The position numbers and the translations under genes were made by a program. Shown here one piece after another: positions 1 to 7,011 of a DNA stretch of 11,175 nt. Within the stretch, counting starts at the first letter, position 1, and each line of letters begins with the position of its first letter. The notes below the pieces were generated by a model, which ran no database searches, was not told where the DNA came from, and saw only the letters and a list, made by a program, of their open reading frames with translations. Where the stretch lies: the NCBI GenBank assembly GCA_003648575.1, contig QMPN01000082.1, positions 1 through 11,175 of the forward strand. Reading direction: 5' to 3'. The DNA comes from Bacteroidota bacterium (lineage in GTDB: Bacteria; Bacteroidota; Bacteroidia; Bacteroidales; B18-G4).

Positions 1-1
1 G

Positions 2-238
2 ATCATTGCAGCAGCCCCCCAAAGAAAAGAGATAAAATCCTATCGTGAAGATATAGCATCTGCTATCCTGGAAACCATTGCAAGAAGGCCCTGTACCATT
101 GATGATCTGTCACTGATCTTAGGCATCCATGCAACAGAAATCAATAAATACCTGGGAGTATTAGAAAAAGAAAAGAAAATTAGCGTATCCATTCAGAACA
201 GGGGTACGTTTTATATCCTTACGAATCACAAGAGTTAA
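2..238 (+). CDS. C-terminal fragment of a protein ending in a winged-helix-like tail, possibly a radical SAM enzyme (5' end outside window)
   Basis: An open frame enters from the left edge and gives 78 residues before TAA at 236-238. No start is visible, so the protein is truncated by the window. The visible part has a basic stretch followed by an amphipathic helix (SYREDIASAILETIARR). Next comes a helix-turn-helix-like segment (CTIDDLSLILGIHATEINKY), then LGVLEKEKKI and a short beta-hairpin (GTFYIL), which is the layout of a winged helix. From memory, tails with 'RRPCT..DL...LG....EINKYL..LE' end some Bacteroidetes radical SAM proteins of the wyosine-synthase-like group. No radical SAM cysteine motif lies in this fragment, so the family call is a weak guess. 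The tail could also belong to a transcription regulator. The reading frame itself is well supported by continuity and codon use. A palindrome and a promoter follow it, so the next gene is probably a separate transcription unit. Confidence 0.5.
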   Translation: MIAAAPQRKEIKSYREDIASAILETIARRPCTIDDLSLILGIHATEINKYLGVLEKEKKISVSIQNRGTFYILTNHKS

Positions 239-310
239 TCCTTGTCGCAAAAATCATACAGGCACATAGCCTCCCGGACTTAATATACCGGCAGTCGTCC
301 TTTTATCGAG

Positions 311-349
311 TATAGGGTTGCCAACCTTAATAAGGTTGGCAACCCTATA
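311..349. repeat. Perfect 19-bp inverted repeat with nested half-palindromes
   Basis: The arms at 311-329 and 331-349 are exact reverse complements around a single central A at 330. Each arm also contains its own near-palindrome (GGTTG-C-CAACC in the left arm, GGTTG-G-CAACC in the right). The sequence can therefore fold as one long hairpin or as two small ones. No T-run follows on either side, so a classical intrinsic terminator is not obvious, though the hairpin could still stop transcription of the upstream gene. Its right arm overlaps the proposed -33 element of the der promoter. Short palindromes of this kind occur as dispersed REP-like elements in many bacteria; whether this one is dispersed cannot be judged from one copy. 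Confidence 0.85.
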
Positions 350-362
350 TTCCTTATCTTTG
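336..362 (+). promoter_or_regulatory. Putative Bacteroidetes-type promoter of the der operon
   Basis: TATCTTTG at 355-362 matches the Bacteroidetes -7 consensus TAnnTTTG exactly. A TTG at 336-338, 16 bp upstream and inside the right arm of the inverted repeat, can serve as the -33 element. The expected transcription start falls near 367-370, giving a leader of only about 10-13 nt before the der ATG at 380. No Shine-Dalgarno is present, as is usual in this phylum. The -7 match is direct; its use as a promoter is inferred. Confidence 0.55.
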
Positions 363-379
363 CCCCACAAACTAATTCC

Positions 380-1684
380 ATGGGAAACATCCTCGCCATC
401 GTAGGGCGCCCCAACGTGGGTAAATCAACATTTTTTAACCGGCTTACACAGACACGGCAGGCCATCGTGGAAGAAACCAGCGGCGTGACCCGCGACCGCC
501 ATTATGGCAAGGCCGACTGGAACGGGATAGAGTTTTCTCTGATCGATACCGGCGGATACGTGGTAGGGTCTGATGATATGTTTGAAGAAGAGATACGCAA
601 GCAGGTGACCCTGGCCATGGATGAAGCAGATGTGATCATCTTTATGGTAGACGTGAAAGATGGTATCACCGGCATGGATGAGGAGGTGGCAGATATCCTC
701 CGCAGGATCGATAAGAAGGTGTTTCTCGCTGTAAATAAAGCCGATAACCCGCAACGTATACAACTGGCCGGTGAATTTTATGCCCTCGGATTAGGTGAGG
801 TATTTCCCGTTTCATCAATCAACGGCAGCGGCACCGGCGAACTGCTTGATGAGGTGGTAAAAGAGTTCAGCGTCGACGGGGAAGAAGAAGATAGCGACCT
901 TCCGAAGTTTGCGGTAATAGGAAGGCCCAATGTGGGGAAATCAAGCCTGATCAATGCCCTGATAGGTGAAGACAGGAACATCGTAACCCCTATTGCAGGA
1001 ACCACGCGTGATTCTATATATATTCCTTACAACAGCTACGGCTTTGATTTTCTGTTTGTAGATACTGCCGGGCTTAGAAAAAAGAAGAAAGTCAGCGAAG
1101 ACATAGAGTTCTACTCCGTGATGCGGTCCATCAGGGCCATAGAAAAGGCCGATGTATGCTTGCTCATGATCGATGCCAAGGACGGCATCGAATCGCAGGA
1201 TCTGAATATTCTTCGCCTGTGCGAAAGGAATAACAAAGGAGTAGTGCTGGTGATCAACAAGTGGGACCTGGTAGAGAAAGAAACCAACACCCATCTTGAG
1301 TTTAAGGAAGCCATACTCAAAAAGACAGCCCCATTTACCAACATCCCGGTTCTCTTCACTTCTGTGACGGAAAAACAGCGCATCCTGAAAGTTCTTGAGG
1401 TGGCCACTGATGTATATAAAAACCGTTCACGACAGATCACAACATCAAAGCTGAATGAGGTGATGCTTCCAATCATTGAACGATTCTCCCCTCCCATGGT
1501 CAGGGGCACACGGATAAAGATCAAATATGTGACCCAGTTAAAGCTGGCTTACCCTTGTTTTGCTTTTTTCTGTAACCTGCCCGAACACATTAAAGAACCT
1601 TATCAGCGTTATCTGGAAAACCAGATGCGTAAGATCTTCAACTTTGAGGGAGTACCCATCACCTTATATTTCAGGAAAAAATAA
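380..1684 (+). CDS. der: Ribosome biogenesis GTPase Der (EngA), double G-domain
   Basis: Der is an essential cytoplasmic GTPase that helps assemble the 50S ribosomal subunit. The 434-residue product has the family's usual length and its hallmark tandem G domains. Domain 1 has the P-loop GRPNVGKST (9-17), DTGG (56-59) and NKAD (119-122). Domain 2 has GRPNVGKSS (181-189), DTAG (228-231) and NKWD (293-296). An acidic linker (about 165-174) joins the two. The C-terminal 80 or so residues (about 352-434) form the KH-like domain, including the typical SPP and [11 protein letters not shown] stretch. The ATG at 380 puts the first P-loop at residue 9, as expected, and follows the promoter at 336-362. 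All GTP-binding motifs look intact. The stop is 1 nt before the start of the S4-domain gene, so the two are almost certainly cotranscribed and perhaps translationally coupled; both products act on the ribosome. Confidence 0.97.
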   Translation: MGNILAIVGRPNVGKSTFFNRLTQTRQAIVEETSGVTRDRHYGKADWNGIEFSLIDTGGYVVGSDDMFEEEIRKQVTLAMDEADVIIFMVDVKDGITGMDEEVADILRRIDKKVFLAVNKADNPQRIQLAGEFYALGLGEVFPVSSINGSGTGELLDEVVKEFSVDGEEEDSDLPKFAVIGRPNVGKSSLINALIGEDRNIVTPIAGTTRDSIYIPYNSYGFDFLFVDTAGLRKKKKVSEDIEFYSVMRSIRAIEKADVCLLMIDAKDGIESQDLNILRLCERNNKGVVLVINKWDLVEKETNTHLEFKEAILKKTAPFTNIPVLFTSVTEKQRILKVLEVATDVYKNRSRQITTSKLNEVMLPIIERFSPPMVRGTRIKIKYVTQLKLAYPCFAFFCNLPEHIKEPYQRYLENQMRKIFNFEGVPITLYFRKK

Positions 1685-1685
1685 G

Positions 1686-2066
1686 ATGGAAGGCGTCCGC
1701 ATCGACAAATGGCTTTGGGCCGTCAGGATCTTTAAGACCCGGAGCCAGGCCACTGCAGCCTGCAAAGGCGGAAAAGTAAAGATGGATGGACAGAATTTGA
1801 AGGCCTCCCGTGAAGTGAAAGTTGGAGAGGAGATCCATATTTCACTCACATCTTTCAGCAAACATGTAAAGATCAAAGCCCTGCTCAAAAACCGTGTTGG
1901 TGCCAGCCTGGTACCGGATTTCATGGTAGACCTCACCACACAGGAAGAGTATGATAAGCAAAAGATGAATCGTGAGATAAATGCAGAGTACAGGGATCGT
2001 GGAGAGGGCCGTCCTACCAAGAAAGAGCGGAGGATCATTGAACGGCTTAAGAAGTACAAGTTTTAG
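1686..2066 (+). CDS. hslR: Hsp15-family S4-domain RNA-binding protein
   Basis: The 126-residue product starts with the S4 signature (RIDKWLWAVRIFKTRSQAT at about 5-23), followed by the 'GGKVK..GQ..KAS..V..G' strand-turn pattern of the S4 alpha-L RNA-binding fold (about 29-55). It ends with a basic tail containing GRPTKKERR. This is the architecture of E. coli Hsp15 (HslR, 133 aa), which binds free 50S subunits carrying stalled nascent chains; that role is taken from the family. The frame is open further upstream, back to 1560 inside der. The ATG at 1686 is chosen because it lies 1 nt after the der stop and puts the S4 signature at the N-terminus, as in Hsp15. Pairing with der suggests a small ribosome-maintenance operon. 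The gene ends 39 bp from the convergent MORN lipoprotein gene. Family membership is clear; orthology to HslR is likely but not proven. Confidence 0.88.
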   Translation: MEGVRIDKWLWAVRIFKTRSQATAACKGGKVKMDGQNLKASREVKVGEEIHISLTSFSKHVKIKALLKNRVGASLVPDFMVDLTTQEEYDKQKMNREINAEYRDRGEGRPTKKERRIIERLKKYKF

Positions 2067-2105
2067 ACTTCTTCTTAAAAGTTCCAAGCAAGGCCGAGGG
2101 GCTAT

Positions 2106-2531
2106 CTATTCATCATAGTTAAGTTCCTTCATCAGTTCCCCTTTTTCAGACCAGAAAGTCCAGGTGCCTGTGCGGATACCTTCAGAATAGCTTCCATCAT
2201 AATGTTTCTGGCCATTTTTATGCCAGGTGGTACCATAGCCATCACGCAAATCACCCTTAAAGTAACCTTCACTCCATTTATTGCCATTCTCATACCAGTA
2301 GATCCAGTATCCATTGCGCTTCCCACTGGCAAACTCGCCATTATAGCGCTTGTTACCATTCTCATAGAAGGCCTCTACCTTAACTTTTTCTCTTGTACCA
2401 TCCTTATCCTGGTAGTACTGAACCAGCCTCGGGCTGCCATCAGGGTGGGTATCTTCCACAACCCTCTCCAGCTTGGGGCCACAGGCTACTGCCATAAATA
2501 ATATTAACAGGAATGAAATGTACTTTCTCAT
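2106..2531 (-). CDS. Small MORN_2-repeat (YwqK-like) lipoprotein
   Basis: From the ATG at 2531 the product has 141 residues. It begins with a basic start (MRK), a hydrophobic stretch (4-16) and a cysteine at 17 in AVACG, which is compatible with a lipoprotein signal, although the -3 residue is Ala rather than Leu. The mature part has three repeats of the form YENGN/KNG..K..G.(Y/F)..G...G.W..(Y/W) at about 56-78, 79-102 and 103-127, the MORN_2 pattern of proteins annotated 'toxin-antitoxin system YwqK family antitoxin'. Despite that name, no toxin partner is seen here. The function is unknown; an envelope-anchored scaffold is a guess. The frame is open 28 codons further upstream into pyrC, but the 2531 start is preferred because it creates the signal peptide. 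It lies 10 bp after the pyrC stop, as the last gene of the GT2-pyrC unit. Confidence 0.82.
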   Translation of the reverse strand: MRKYISFLLILFMAVACGPKLERVVEDTHPDGSPRLVQYYQDKDGTREKVKVEAFYENGNKRYNGEFASGKRNGYWIYWYENGNKWSEGYFKGDLRDGYGTTWHKNGQKHYDGSYSEGIRTGTWTFWSEKGELMKELNYDE

Positions 2532-2541
2532 ATGATGCTGC

Positions 2542-3891
2542 TTATCTGTCAAACAATAGTCTTTCTCCTTTTCTGGACTCATCGAATATCCCTTCACGGT
2601 ATGCCAGGTGCCCATTTATAAAGGTGTGCGTTACCTGCGACTGAAATTCCTGTCCCTCCAAAGGTGACCAGCCGCACTTATAGAGGATATTTTCCTTTTC
2701 TACCTTCCAGGGAGCCTTCATATCGATCAATACCAGGTCGGCTGCATAGCCTTCCCTGATATAACCGCGATTTTTCACCCTGAAACATTCCGCAGGAGCA
2801 TGGCACATCTTTTCCACAACTTTCTCCATGCTGATCGCTCCCTTGTGGAAAAATTCGAGCATGGCCGGCAGGGCGTGTTGTACCAACGGGCCTCCGGAAG
2901 GGGCTTTAAAATATTTATTATCCTTTTCCTCCAGGGTATGAGGAGCGTGATCGGTGGCCACCACATCAATCCTGTTATCAATCAGGGCTTTTAATAGTTC
3001 ATCCCTGTCTTCCAGGCTTTTTATAGCCGGATTCCATTTGATATGGGTGCCCAGTTGTCCATAATCGGCATCATGGAACCAGAGGTGATGAATGCATACT
3101 TCAGCAGTGATCTGTTTTTTCTCCAGCGGGATGGTATTATTGAACAAACTCAGTTCCCGGGCAGTAGTCAGGTGCAGCACATGCAGCCTTGTCCCGTATT
3201 TCTCTGCCAGGCTTACCGCAAGTGATGAGGAACGGTAGCACGCTTCCTCCGACCGGATCAGTGGGTGATAATCAATTGGGATATCCTCCCCGAAACGTTC
3301 TTTCAGGATGCGAACATTTTCCTGTATGGTGGGTTCATCTTCACAATGCACGGCCACCAGTGTAGGGGCTTTCTCAAATATTTTCTCAAGGATGTCAGGA
3401 TCATCTACAAGCATATTACCTGTTGATGCCCCCATAAAAACCTTGATGCCGCATACCGTGGCAGGATCGGTCATCACGATCTCATCCAGGTTGTCGTTGG
3501 AGGTCCCCATATAGAAGGAATAATTTGTCAGCGACTTTTCAGCGCCAAGCTCATATTTTTCTGCAAGCAATTCCTGAGTCAGGGTCTGTGGGGTTGTATT
3601 GGGCATTTCCATGATGGAGGTGATCCCTCCTGCCGTTGCAGCGCGGGTTTCGGTATGGAGGTCGCCCTTATGTGTCAGGCCGGGATCCCTGAAGTGAACC
3701 TGATCGTCGATCACCCCGGGAATGAGGTGAAGTCCCATGGCATCGATCACTTCAGCGCCATTGGGGATCGGCGGCTGATCGCCATCCATGAACACCAGCT
3801 TAATCAGGCCGTCATTGATATAGACGCCGCCACCAAACACCATACCTTCGTTTACGATAATGGCATTCTTGATATAATAGCTCTGCTTCAC
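2542..3891 (-). CDS. pyrC: Dihydroorotase (pyrimidine biosynthesis)
   Basis: The enzyme reversibly cyclises N-carbamoyl-aspartate to dihydroorotate, the third step of UMP synthesis, in the cytoplasm. The 449-residue length suits a class I-type amidohydrolase. Visible parts are the N-terminal beta segment with PGVIDDQVHFRDPGLTHKGD (about 58-77), EMPNTTP (95-101), GIKVFMG with Lys150 as a candidate carboxylated metal ligand, VHCED (His182), LHVLHLTT (His240) and ATDHAPH (Asp314). The substrate-loop stretch PSGGPLVQHALPAM follows (331-344). The first metal motif, normally HxH in this superfamily, reads QxH here (Gln64, His66). I recall the same DDQVHF in other Bacteroidetes dihydroorotases, so it is probably a clade trait and not a defect. 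The ATG at 3891 is supported by the immediate MKQSYYIKNA start. It is the middle gene of a minus-strand unit, 35 bp after the GT2 gene. Hydantoinase or allantoinase activity is less likely given the motif set. Confidence 0.93.
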   Translation of the reverse strand: MKQSYYIKNAIIVNEGMVFGGGVYINDGLIKLVFMDGDQPPIPNGAEVIDAMGLHLIPGVIDDQVHFRDPGLTHKGDLHTETRAATAGGITSIMEMPNTTPQTLTQELLAEKYELGAEKSLTNYSFYMGTSNDNLDEIVMTDPATVCGIKVFMGASTGNMLVDDPDILEKIFEKAPTLVAVHCEDEPTIQENVRILKERFGEDIPIDYHPLIRSEEACYRSSSLAVSLAEKYGTRLHVLHLTTARELSLFNNTIPLEKKQITAEVCIHHLWFHDADYGQLGTHIKWNPAIKSLEDRDELLKALIDNRIDVVATDHAPHTLEEKDNKYFKAPSGGPLVQHALPAMLEFFHKGAISMEKVVEKMCHAPAECFRVKNRGYIREGYAADLVLIDMKAPWKVEKENILYKCGWSPLEGQEFQSQVTHTFINGHLAYREGIFDESRKGERLLFDR

Positions 3892-3926
3892 AGTGCTAAG
3901 TTACAAAAGAATGAGGAAGAAGTAAA

Positions 3927-4664
3927 TCAGGAAGTCTTCTTATGTATTTTCTTGACGTTTTTGAAACGCAGGCTCATAACGCCAAAGATCGCTTCTTTGA
4001 AGATGCTGGAACTCATCTTCGATGTGCCCTCTGTGCGATCGATAAAGATAATGGGCACCTCCACCACCTTATAGCCAAGTTTCCAGGAAGTGTATTTCAT
4101 TTCAATCTGAAATGCATAGCCAATAAATCGGATCCTTTCGAAATTCAATGACGACAGCACTTTTCTCGAATAGCAAACGAAGCCCGCAGTGGTATCCCTC
4201 ACCTTCATGCGGGTAATAAGCCTCACGTATGCCGATGCATAATACGACATCAGGATGCGGCCCATGGGCCAGTTCACAACACTCACTCCATTACAATAAC
4301 GCGACCCTACAGCCACATCTGCATTCTGATCTATACAGGCCTGGTACAGGCGTGGCAGATCTTCAGGATTATGAGAAAAGTCGGCATCCATCTCCGTCAC
4401 ATATTGATAGTCCCGTTCGAGGGCCCACTTGAATCCATGGATATAGGCAGTTCCCAGCCCCAATTTTCCACTGCGCTCCTCGATGAAGAGTTTATCAGGG
4501 AATTCTTTCATCAGGCCTTTCACAATAGCGGCAGTGCCGTCGGGCGAACCGTCATCGACGATAAGTACATGGAATTCCATATCCAGGGAAAACACCTTAC
4601 GGATGATCTTCTCGATATTTTCCTTTTCGTTAAACGTTGGGGTTATTACAAGCCGCTCTGACAT
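3927..4664 (-). CDS. Polyprenol monophosphomannose synthase-like GT2 glycosyltransferase (DPM1 family)
   Basis: This family transfers mannose from GDP-mannose to a polyprenyl phosphate on the cytoplasmic face of the inner membrane, supplying lipid-linked mannose for glycan or protein glycosylation. The 245-residue product is a single GT-A catalytic domain. Residues counted from the ATG are TPTFNEKENI (8-17), VDDGSPDGT (36-44), DAD within EMDADFSH (metal and sugar nucleotide, 93-95), GSRY (120-123) and DTTAGF (157-162). No transmembrane segment is present, so it is the soluble bacterial DPM1 form. The frame extends two codons upstream to a TTG at 4670; the ATG at 4664 is preferred because TTG starts are uncommon. 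It heads the unit with pyrC and the MORN lipoprotein. I recall this gene next to dihydroorotase in other Bacteroidetes, which suggests a conserved pairing. Donor and acceptor are inferred from the family. Confidence 0.88.
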   Translation of the reverse strand: MSERLVITPTFNEKENIEKIIRKVFSLDMEFHVLIVDDGSPDGTAAIVKGLMKEFPDKLFIEERSGKLGLGTAYIHGFKWALERDYQYVTEMDADFSHNPEDLPRLYQACIDQNADVAVGSRYCNGVSVVNWPMGRILMSYYASAYVRLITRMKVRDTTAGFVCYSRKVLSSLNFERIRFIGYAFQIEMKYTSWKLGYKVVEVPIIFIDRTEGTSKMSSSIFKEAIFGVMSLRFKNVKKIHKKTS

Positions 4665-4738
4665 AGACAATTAATTTTCAGCGAATATAATACAACACTC
4701 GATATGCTCAAAATATTTTAATAATCCTTAACAAATTC

Positions 4739-4808
4739 GGTGTGCGGTACGCGGGATGCGGAGTTCATGTTTATTATACCCGTACCTCGCACCGCGTCCC
4801 TCGTACCT
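4739..4808. repeat. GC-rich inverted repeat built from degenerate heptamers
   Basis: The right arm (4781-4808) is exactly four 7-mers: CGTACCT, CGCACCG, CGTCCCT, CGTACCT. The left arm (4739-4759, followed by GG at 4760-4761) is three 7-mers of the complementary type: GGTGTGC, GGTACGC, GGGATGC. The arms are separated by an AT-rich spacer at about 4762-4780, so the element can fold into an imperfect GC-rich hairpin. It stands out from the AT-rich DNA around it. It lies between the end of the secreted nuclease gene (4815) and the start of the GT2 gene (4664), both on the minus strand. A role in transcript termination or mRNA 3'-end protection is possible. No strong T-run follows on the minus strand. 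Confidence 0.75.
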
Positions 4809-4814
4809 ATCTAT

Positions 4815-6986
4815 TTATCTTATAATCAGTTTATAGTTTAACATTCCTTTTTCTCCACTCAAGCTAAGCAAGTATATACCTGCATCAAAGCTGCTTACAT
4901 CAAGTTTAATATCATTGCCACCTTCGCTGGCATCATATGACATGCTTATGAGTTTCCTGCCACTCATATCGGCCATATTGATTTCAAGATCAAACGCCTC
5001 AGCAGATACAAATGAAATATTTACCCAGTCAACAGATGGGTTCGGGTAAACATTCACTTTTCCTTGAAGCAGCAGTTCATTAATTCCCAGGTACGAAAAC
5101 GGAAATGTTTGCGGCTCCATTACGTTGCCATAGAGGTCTTCAACATTTTGCACTGTGATCTCATAATCACCCGACAGTGGGGTAACCGTTAAATTTACCT
5201 GTGTCTTATTGAATGTATGCTGTACAACAGATTCAATAACAACACCATTGTTAATCACATAGTTTGATATATTTTCAGCCGTTGTGGCTTCAACATTTTC
5301 GTTAAACAATACCCTGATGTTAGTACTGCTAAGAGGGGAAACCTCGCTTACAATCGGGCCTTCTGTATCAGTACCTGCAGTGACTGTATATCCAGGGCTG
5401 AGCTCAATTTTCCACTCATCAAAATCATAGTTCATAGCTCCAATGATGTCATAATAAGATCCTTGAACAGGTTCAAATTCATATAGATTGGTATTATGGA
5501 TCTTGAGGTCACCACTTCCATCGTCAACGGCCCACATATAAAAGTTGGCTAAGTAATCATCATCTGTACATATGGCATTTGTAACCTTCACAAGAACACT
5601 TTCATGTGCCTCCTCGATAAGGCCTGTTTGTACGGGTAAGGGGTCCGGCAAATCATTATATGACGATATAAAATAATACCCTGTAATTTCAGACATTTCA
5701 GTTTTACCATAATACTCAGAAATGGTTCCAGTAACCACAATGCTATCACCTACCAGAGGATTTCGACCCAATTCATAGATGAACAAGCCATTCCACTCAC
5801 CATATCCATCCTGTATAAAATATGAGCTGCCAAAATTAGCTGTCACCACTCCTGTGGTTGATACCACCTGTCCGTCATAAGGTGAGTCATCCTGCTGGCC
5901 CTGAATATCATAAATACTGGTAATCGTACCTGTAAAGACTTTTTGTACAAAATAATTATATACTACTGATGTCTGTTCATTCACAGCATCTGTTGCAATA
6001 ATTTTATAATAAACCGTTACACCTTCAGCCTGTCCGGGTATACTACAGCTATAAATATCTCCTGTAGCCGACATGGAAACTTCGTTGGTCAGACTCTCAA
6101 AATCCAGCCCCCAAAATAAGCTCACGGACATTGGCTGTAAATCCGTATTTATAATGGTCGCTTCAATAGATACTGGCTCTGTTGCATATACAAGCTCCGG
6201 TTGCATATTGAAATAATCAATGCTTATAGGATTTACGCTGGCCCCACCCCATATCAGTTGTGCATAATTGGGATTATCTATAAACGGATTTCTGTTCTTT
6301 TGAAAAGAATAGATCACATTGTTCCTGTTAATTTCAAACTCATCAGGAGGATCCTGAAGGTTCCATTGCAAGAGAGTAGAAAGTTTTCCATGTTCAGGCA
6401 GTGGGTATGTATTGATCTCATCAACAACTTCAAGGTTTATCTCACCATCTTCGCCTTCATAGCGTGTTGCCATATAAAAGATGATCCTGGCAATATCTCC
6501 CTTGACCTCATCCCGGGCCTCCCAGGTGGAATCTGTATAATAGCAGCCCGTGGCAATGTCATGCTGTTCGCCACCGTTGTCAAAATCCAGGTTGCTCTTG
6601 TCCTGGTTCACTGTAGAGGCGGAGGGTTTCAGATTGTGAACATCACTGTACATTGGTGGCATATCGGCAAAATTCCCATGCGACTTCGCCCAAACGTGTT
6701 CACGATTAAGTTGCAACCCGCCATTGCCGTAGTCAGTGTTATCGTGTGAAAAGCCCGTGTATACCTGTATTACATTGTTTGGATCCAGCGGATCGGCATC
6801 TGAGAGTTTAAATATTTCCTTCGAGAAAAAATATGAGTAGGAGGTGTGTCCTTGAATAATATCGTTCAAAGCTGATTTTAGTTCTTCTCCGCTTTTACCT
6901 TGTGTTCCGTTATAATAACCTGTTTGCTGTGCTGTCATCGACAGGGTAATCCATAGTGACAACATCAATAAGCTGATTCTTTTCAT
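4815..6986 (-). CDS. T9SS-secreted endonuclease I-family nuclease with OB-fold and Ig-like domains
   Basis: This is a predicted extracellular DNA/RNA endonuclease of 723 residues. Residues 1-19 form a signal peptide ending in MTAQ. The endonuclease I domain spans about 22-245 and has the beta-beta-alpha-metal signature NREHVWAKSHG (94-104, general-base His97) and DVHNLKPSASTVNQDKSN (115-132). A beta-sandwich region follows (about 255-347). Next is an OB-fold of the type found in ExeM/YhcR nucleases (about 352-530; 'DGQVVSTTGVVTA', 'YFIQDGYGEWNGLFIYE', 'VGDSIVVTGTISEYYGKTEM'). An SbsA-like Ig domain covers about 543-630 ('SSTNIRVLFNENVE'). A T9SS type A sorting domain with VYPNPS closes the protein (about 643-723). 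The native E. coli-type enzyme is only about 235 aa, so two thirds of this protein is accessory. The gene starts 25 bp after the TonB receptor stop, so the two are probably one operon. No key residue appears missing. Confidence 0.92.
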   Translation of the reverse strand: MKRISLLMLSLWITLSMTAQQTGYYNGTQGKSGEELKSALNDIIQGHTSYSYFFSKEIFKLSDADPLDPNNVIQVYTGFSHDNTDYGNGGLQLNREHVWAKSHGNFADMPPMYSDVHNLKPSASTVNQDKSNLDFDNGGEQHDIATGCYYTDSTWEARDEVKGDIARIIFYMATRYEGEDGEINLEVVDEINTYPLPEHGKLSTLLQWNLQDPPDEFEINRNNVIYSFQKNRNPFIDNPNYAQLIWGGASVNPISIDYFNMQPELVYATEPVSIEATIINTDLQPMSVSLFWGLDFESLTNEVSMSATGDIYSCSIPGQAEGVTVYYKIIATDAVNEQTSVVYNYFVQKVFTGTITSIYDIQGQQDDSPYDGQVVSTTGVVTANFGSSYFIQDGYGEWNGLFIYELGRNPLVGDSIVVTGTISEYYGKTEMSEITGYYFISSYNDLPDPLPVQTGLIEEAHESVLVKVTNAICTDDDYLANFYMWAVDDGSGDLKIHNTNLYEFEPVQGSYYDIIGAMNYDFDEWKIELSPGYTVTAGTDTEGPIVSEVSPLSSTNIRVLFNENVEATTAENISNYVINNGVVIESVVQHTFNKTQVNLTVTPLSGDYEITVQNVEDLYGNVMEPQTFPFSYLGINELLLQGKVNVYPNPSVDWVNISFVSAEAFDLEINMADMSGRKLISMSYDASEGGNDIKLDVSSFDAGIYLLSLSGEKGMLNYKLIIR

Positions 6987-7011
6987 ATTAATACAATTTC
7001 AAAAAAATAAT

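Noticed and set aside
425..1524. Several minus-strand open frames of 75-137 codons opposite der
   Set aside because: They lie fully within the well-supported der gene, show no recognisable domain and are antisense shadows of its codon bias.
2049..2073. 7-bp stem (AAGAAGT / ACTTCTT) at the end of the S4 gene as a bidirectional terminator for the convergent genes
   Set aside because: The stem is short and AT-rich, has an 11-nt loop and overlaps the coding end; there is no T-run right after it. A terminator is expected here but this one is too weak to call.
2106..2531. Antitoxin role for the MORN-repeat protein, as its family label suggests
   Set aside because: It has a lipoprotein signal, and both neighbours are recognised as something other than toxins; the label reflects repeat similarity only.
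4671..4735. Promoter for the GT2-pyrC unit
   Set aside because: Only imperfect -7 candidates such as TATATTCG were found, and none has a -33 element at a suitable distance, so no site is called although a promoter is expected.
6201..6749. Plus-strand open frame of 182 codons opposite the secreted nuclease gene
   Set aside because: It is antisense to the conserved endonuclease I domain, has no recognisable motif, and no promoter box was seen for it.
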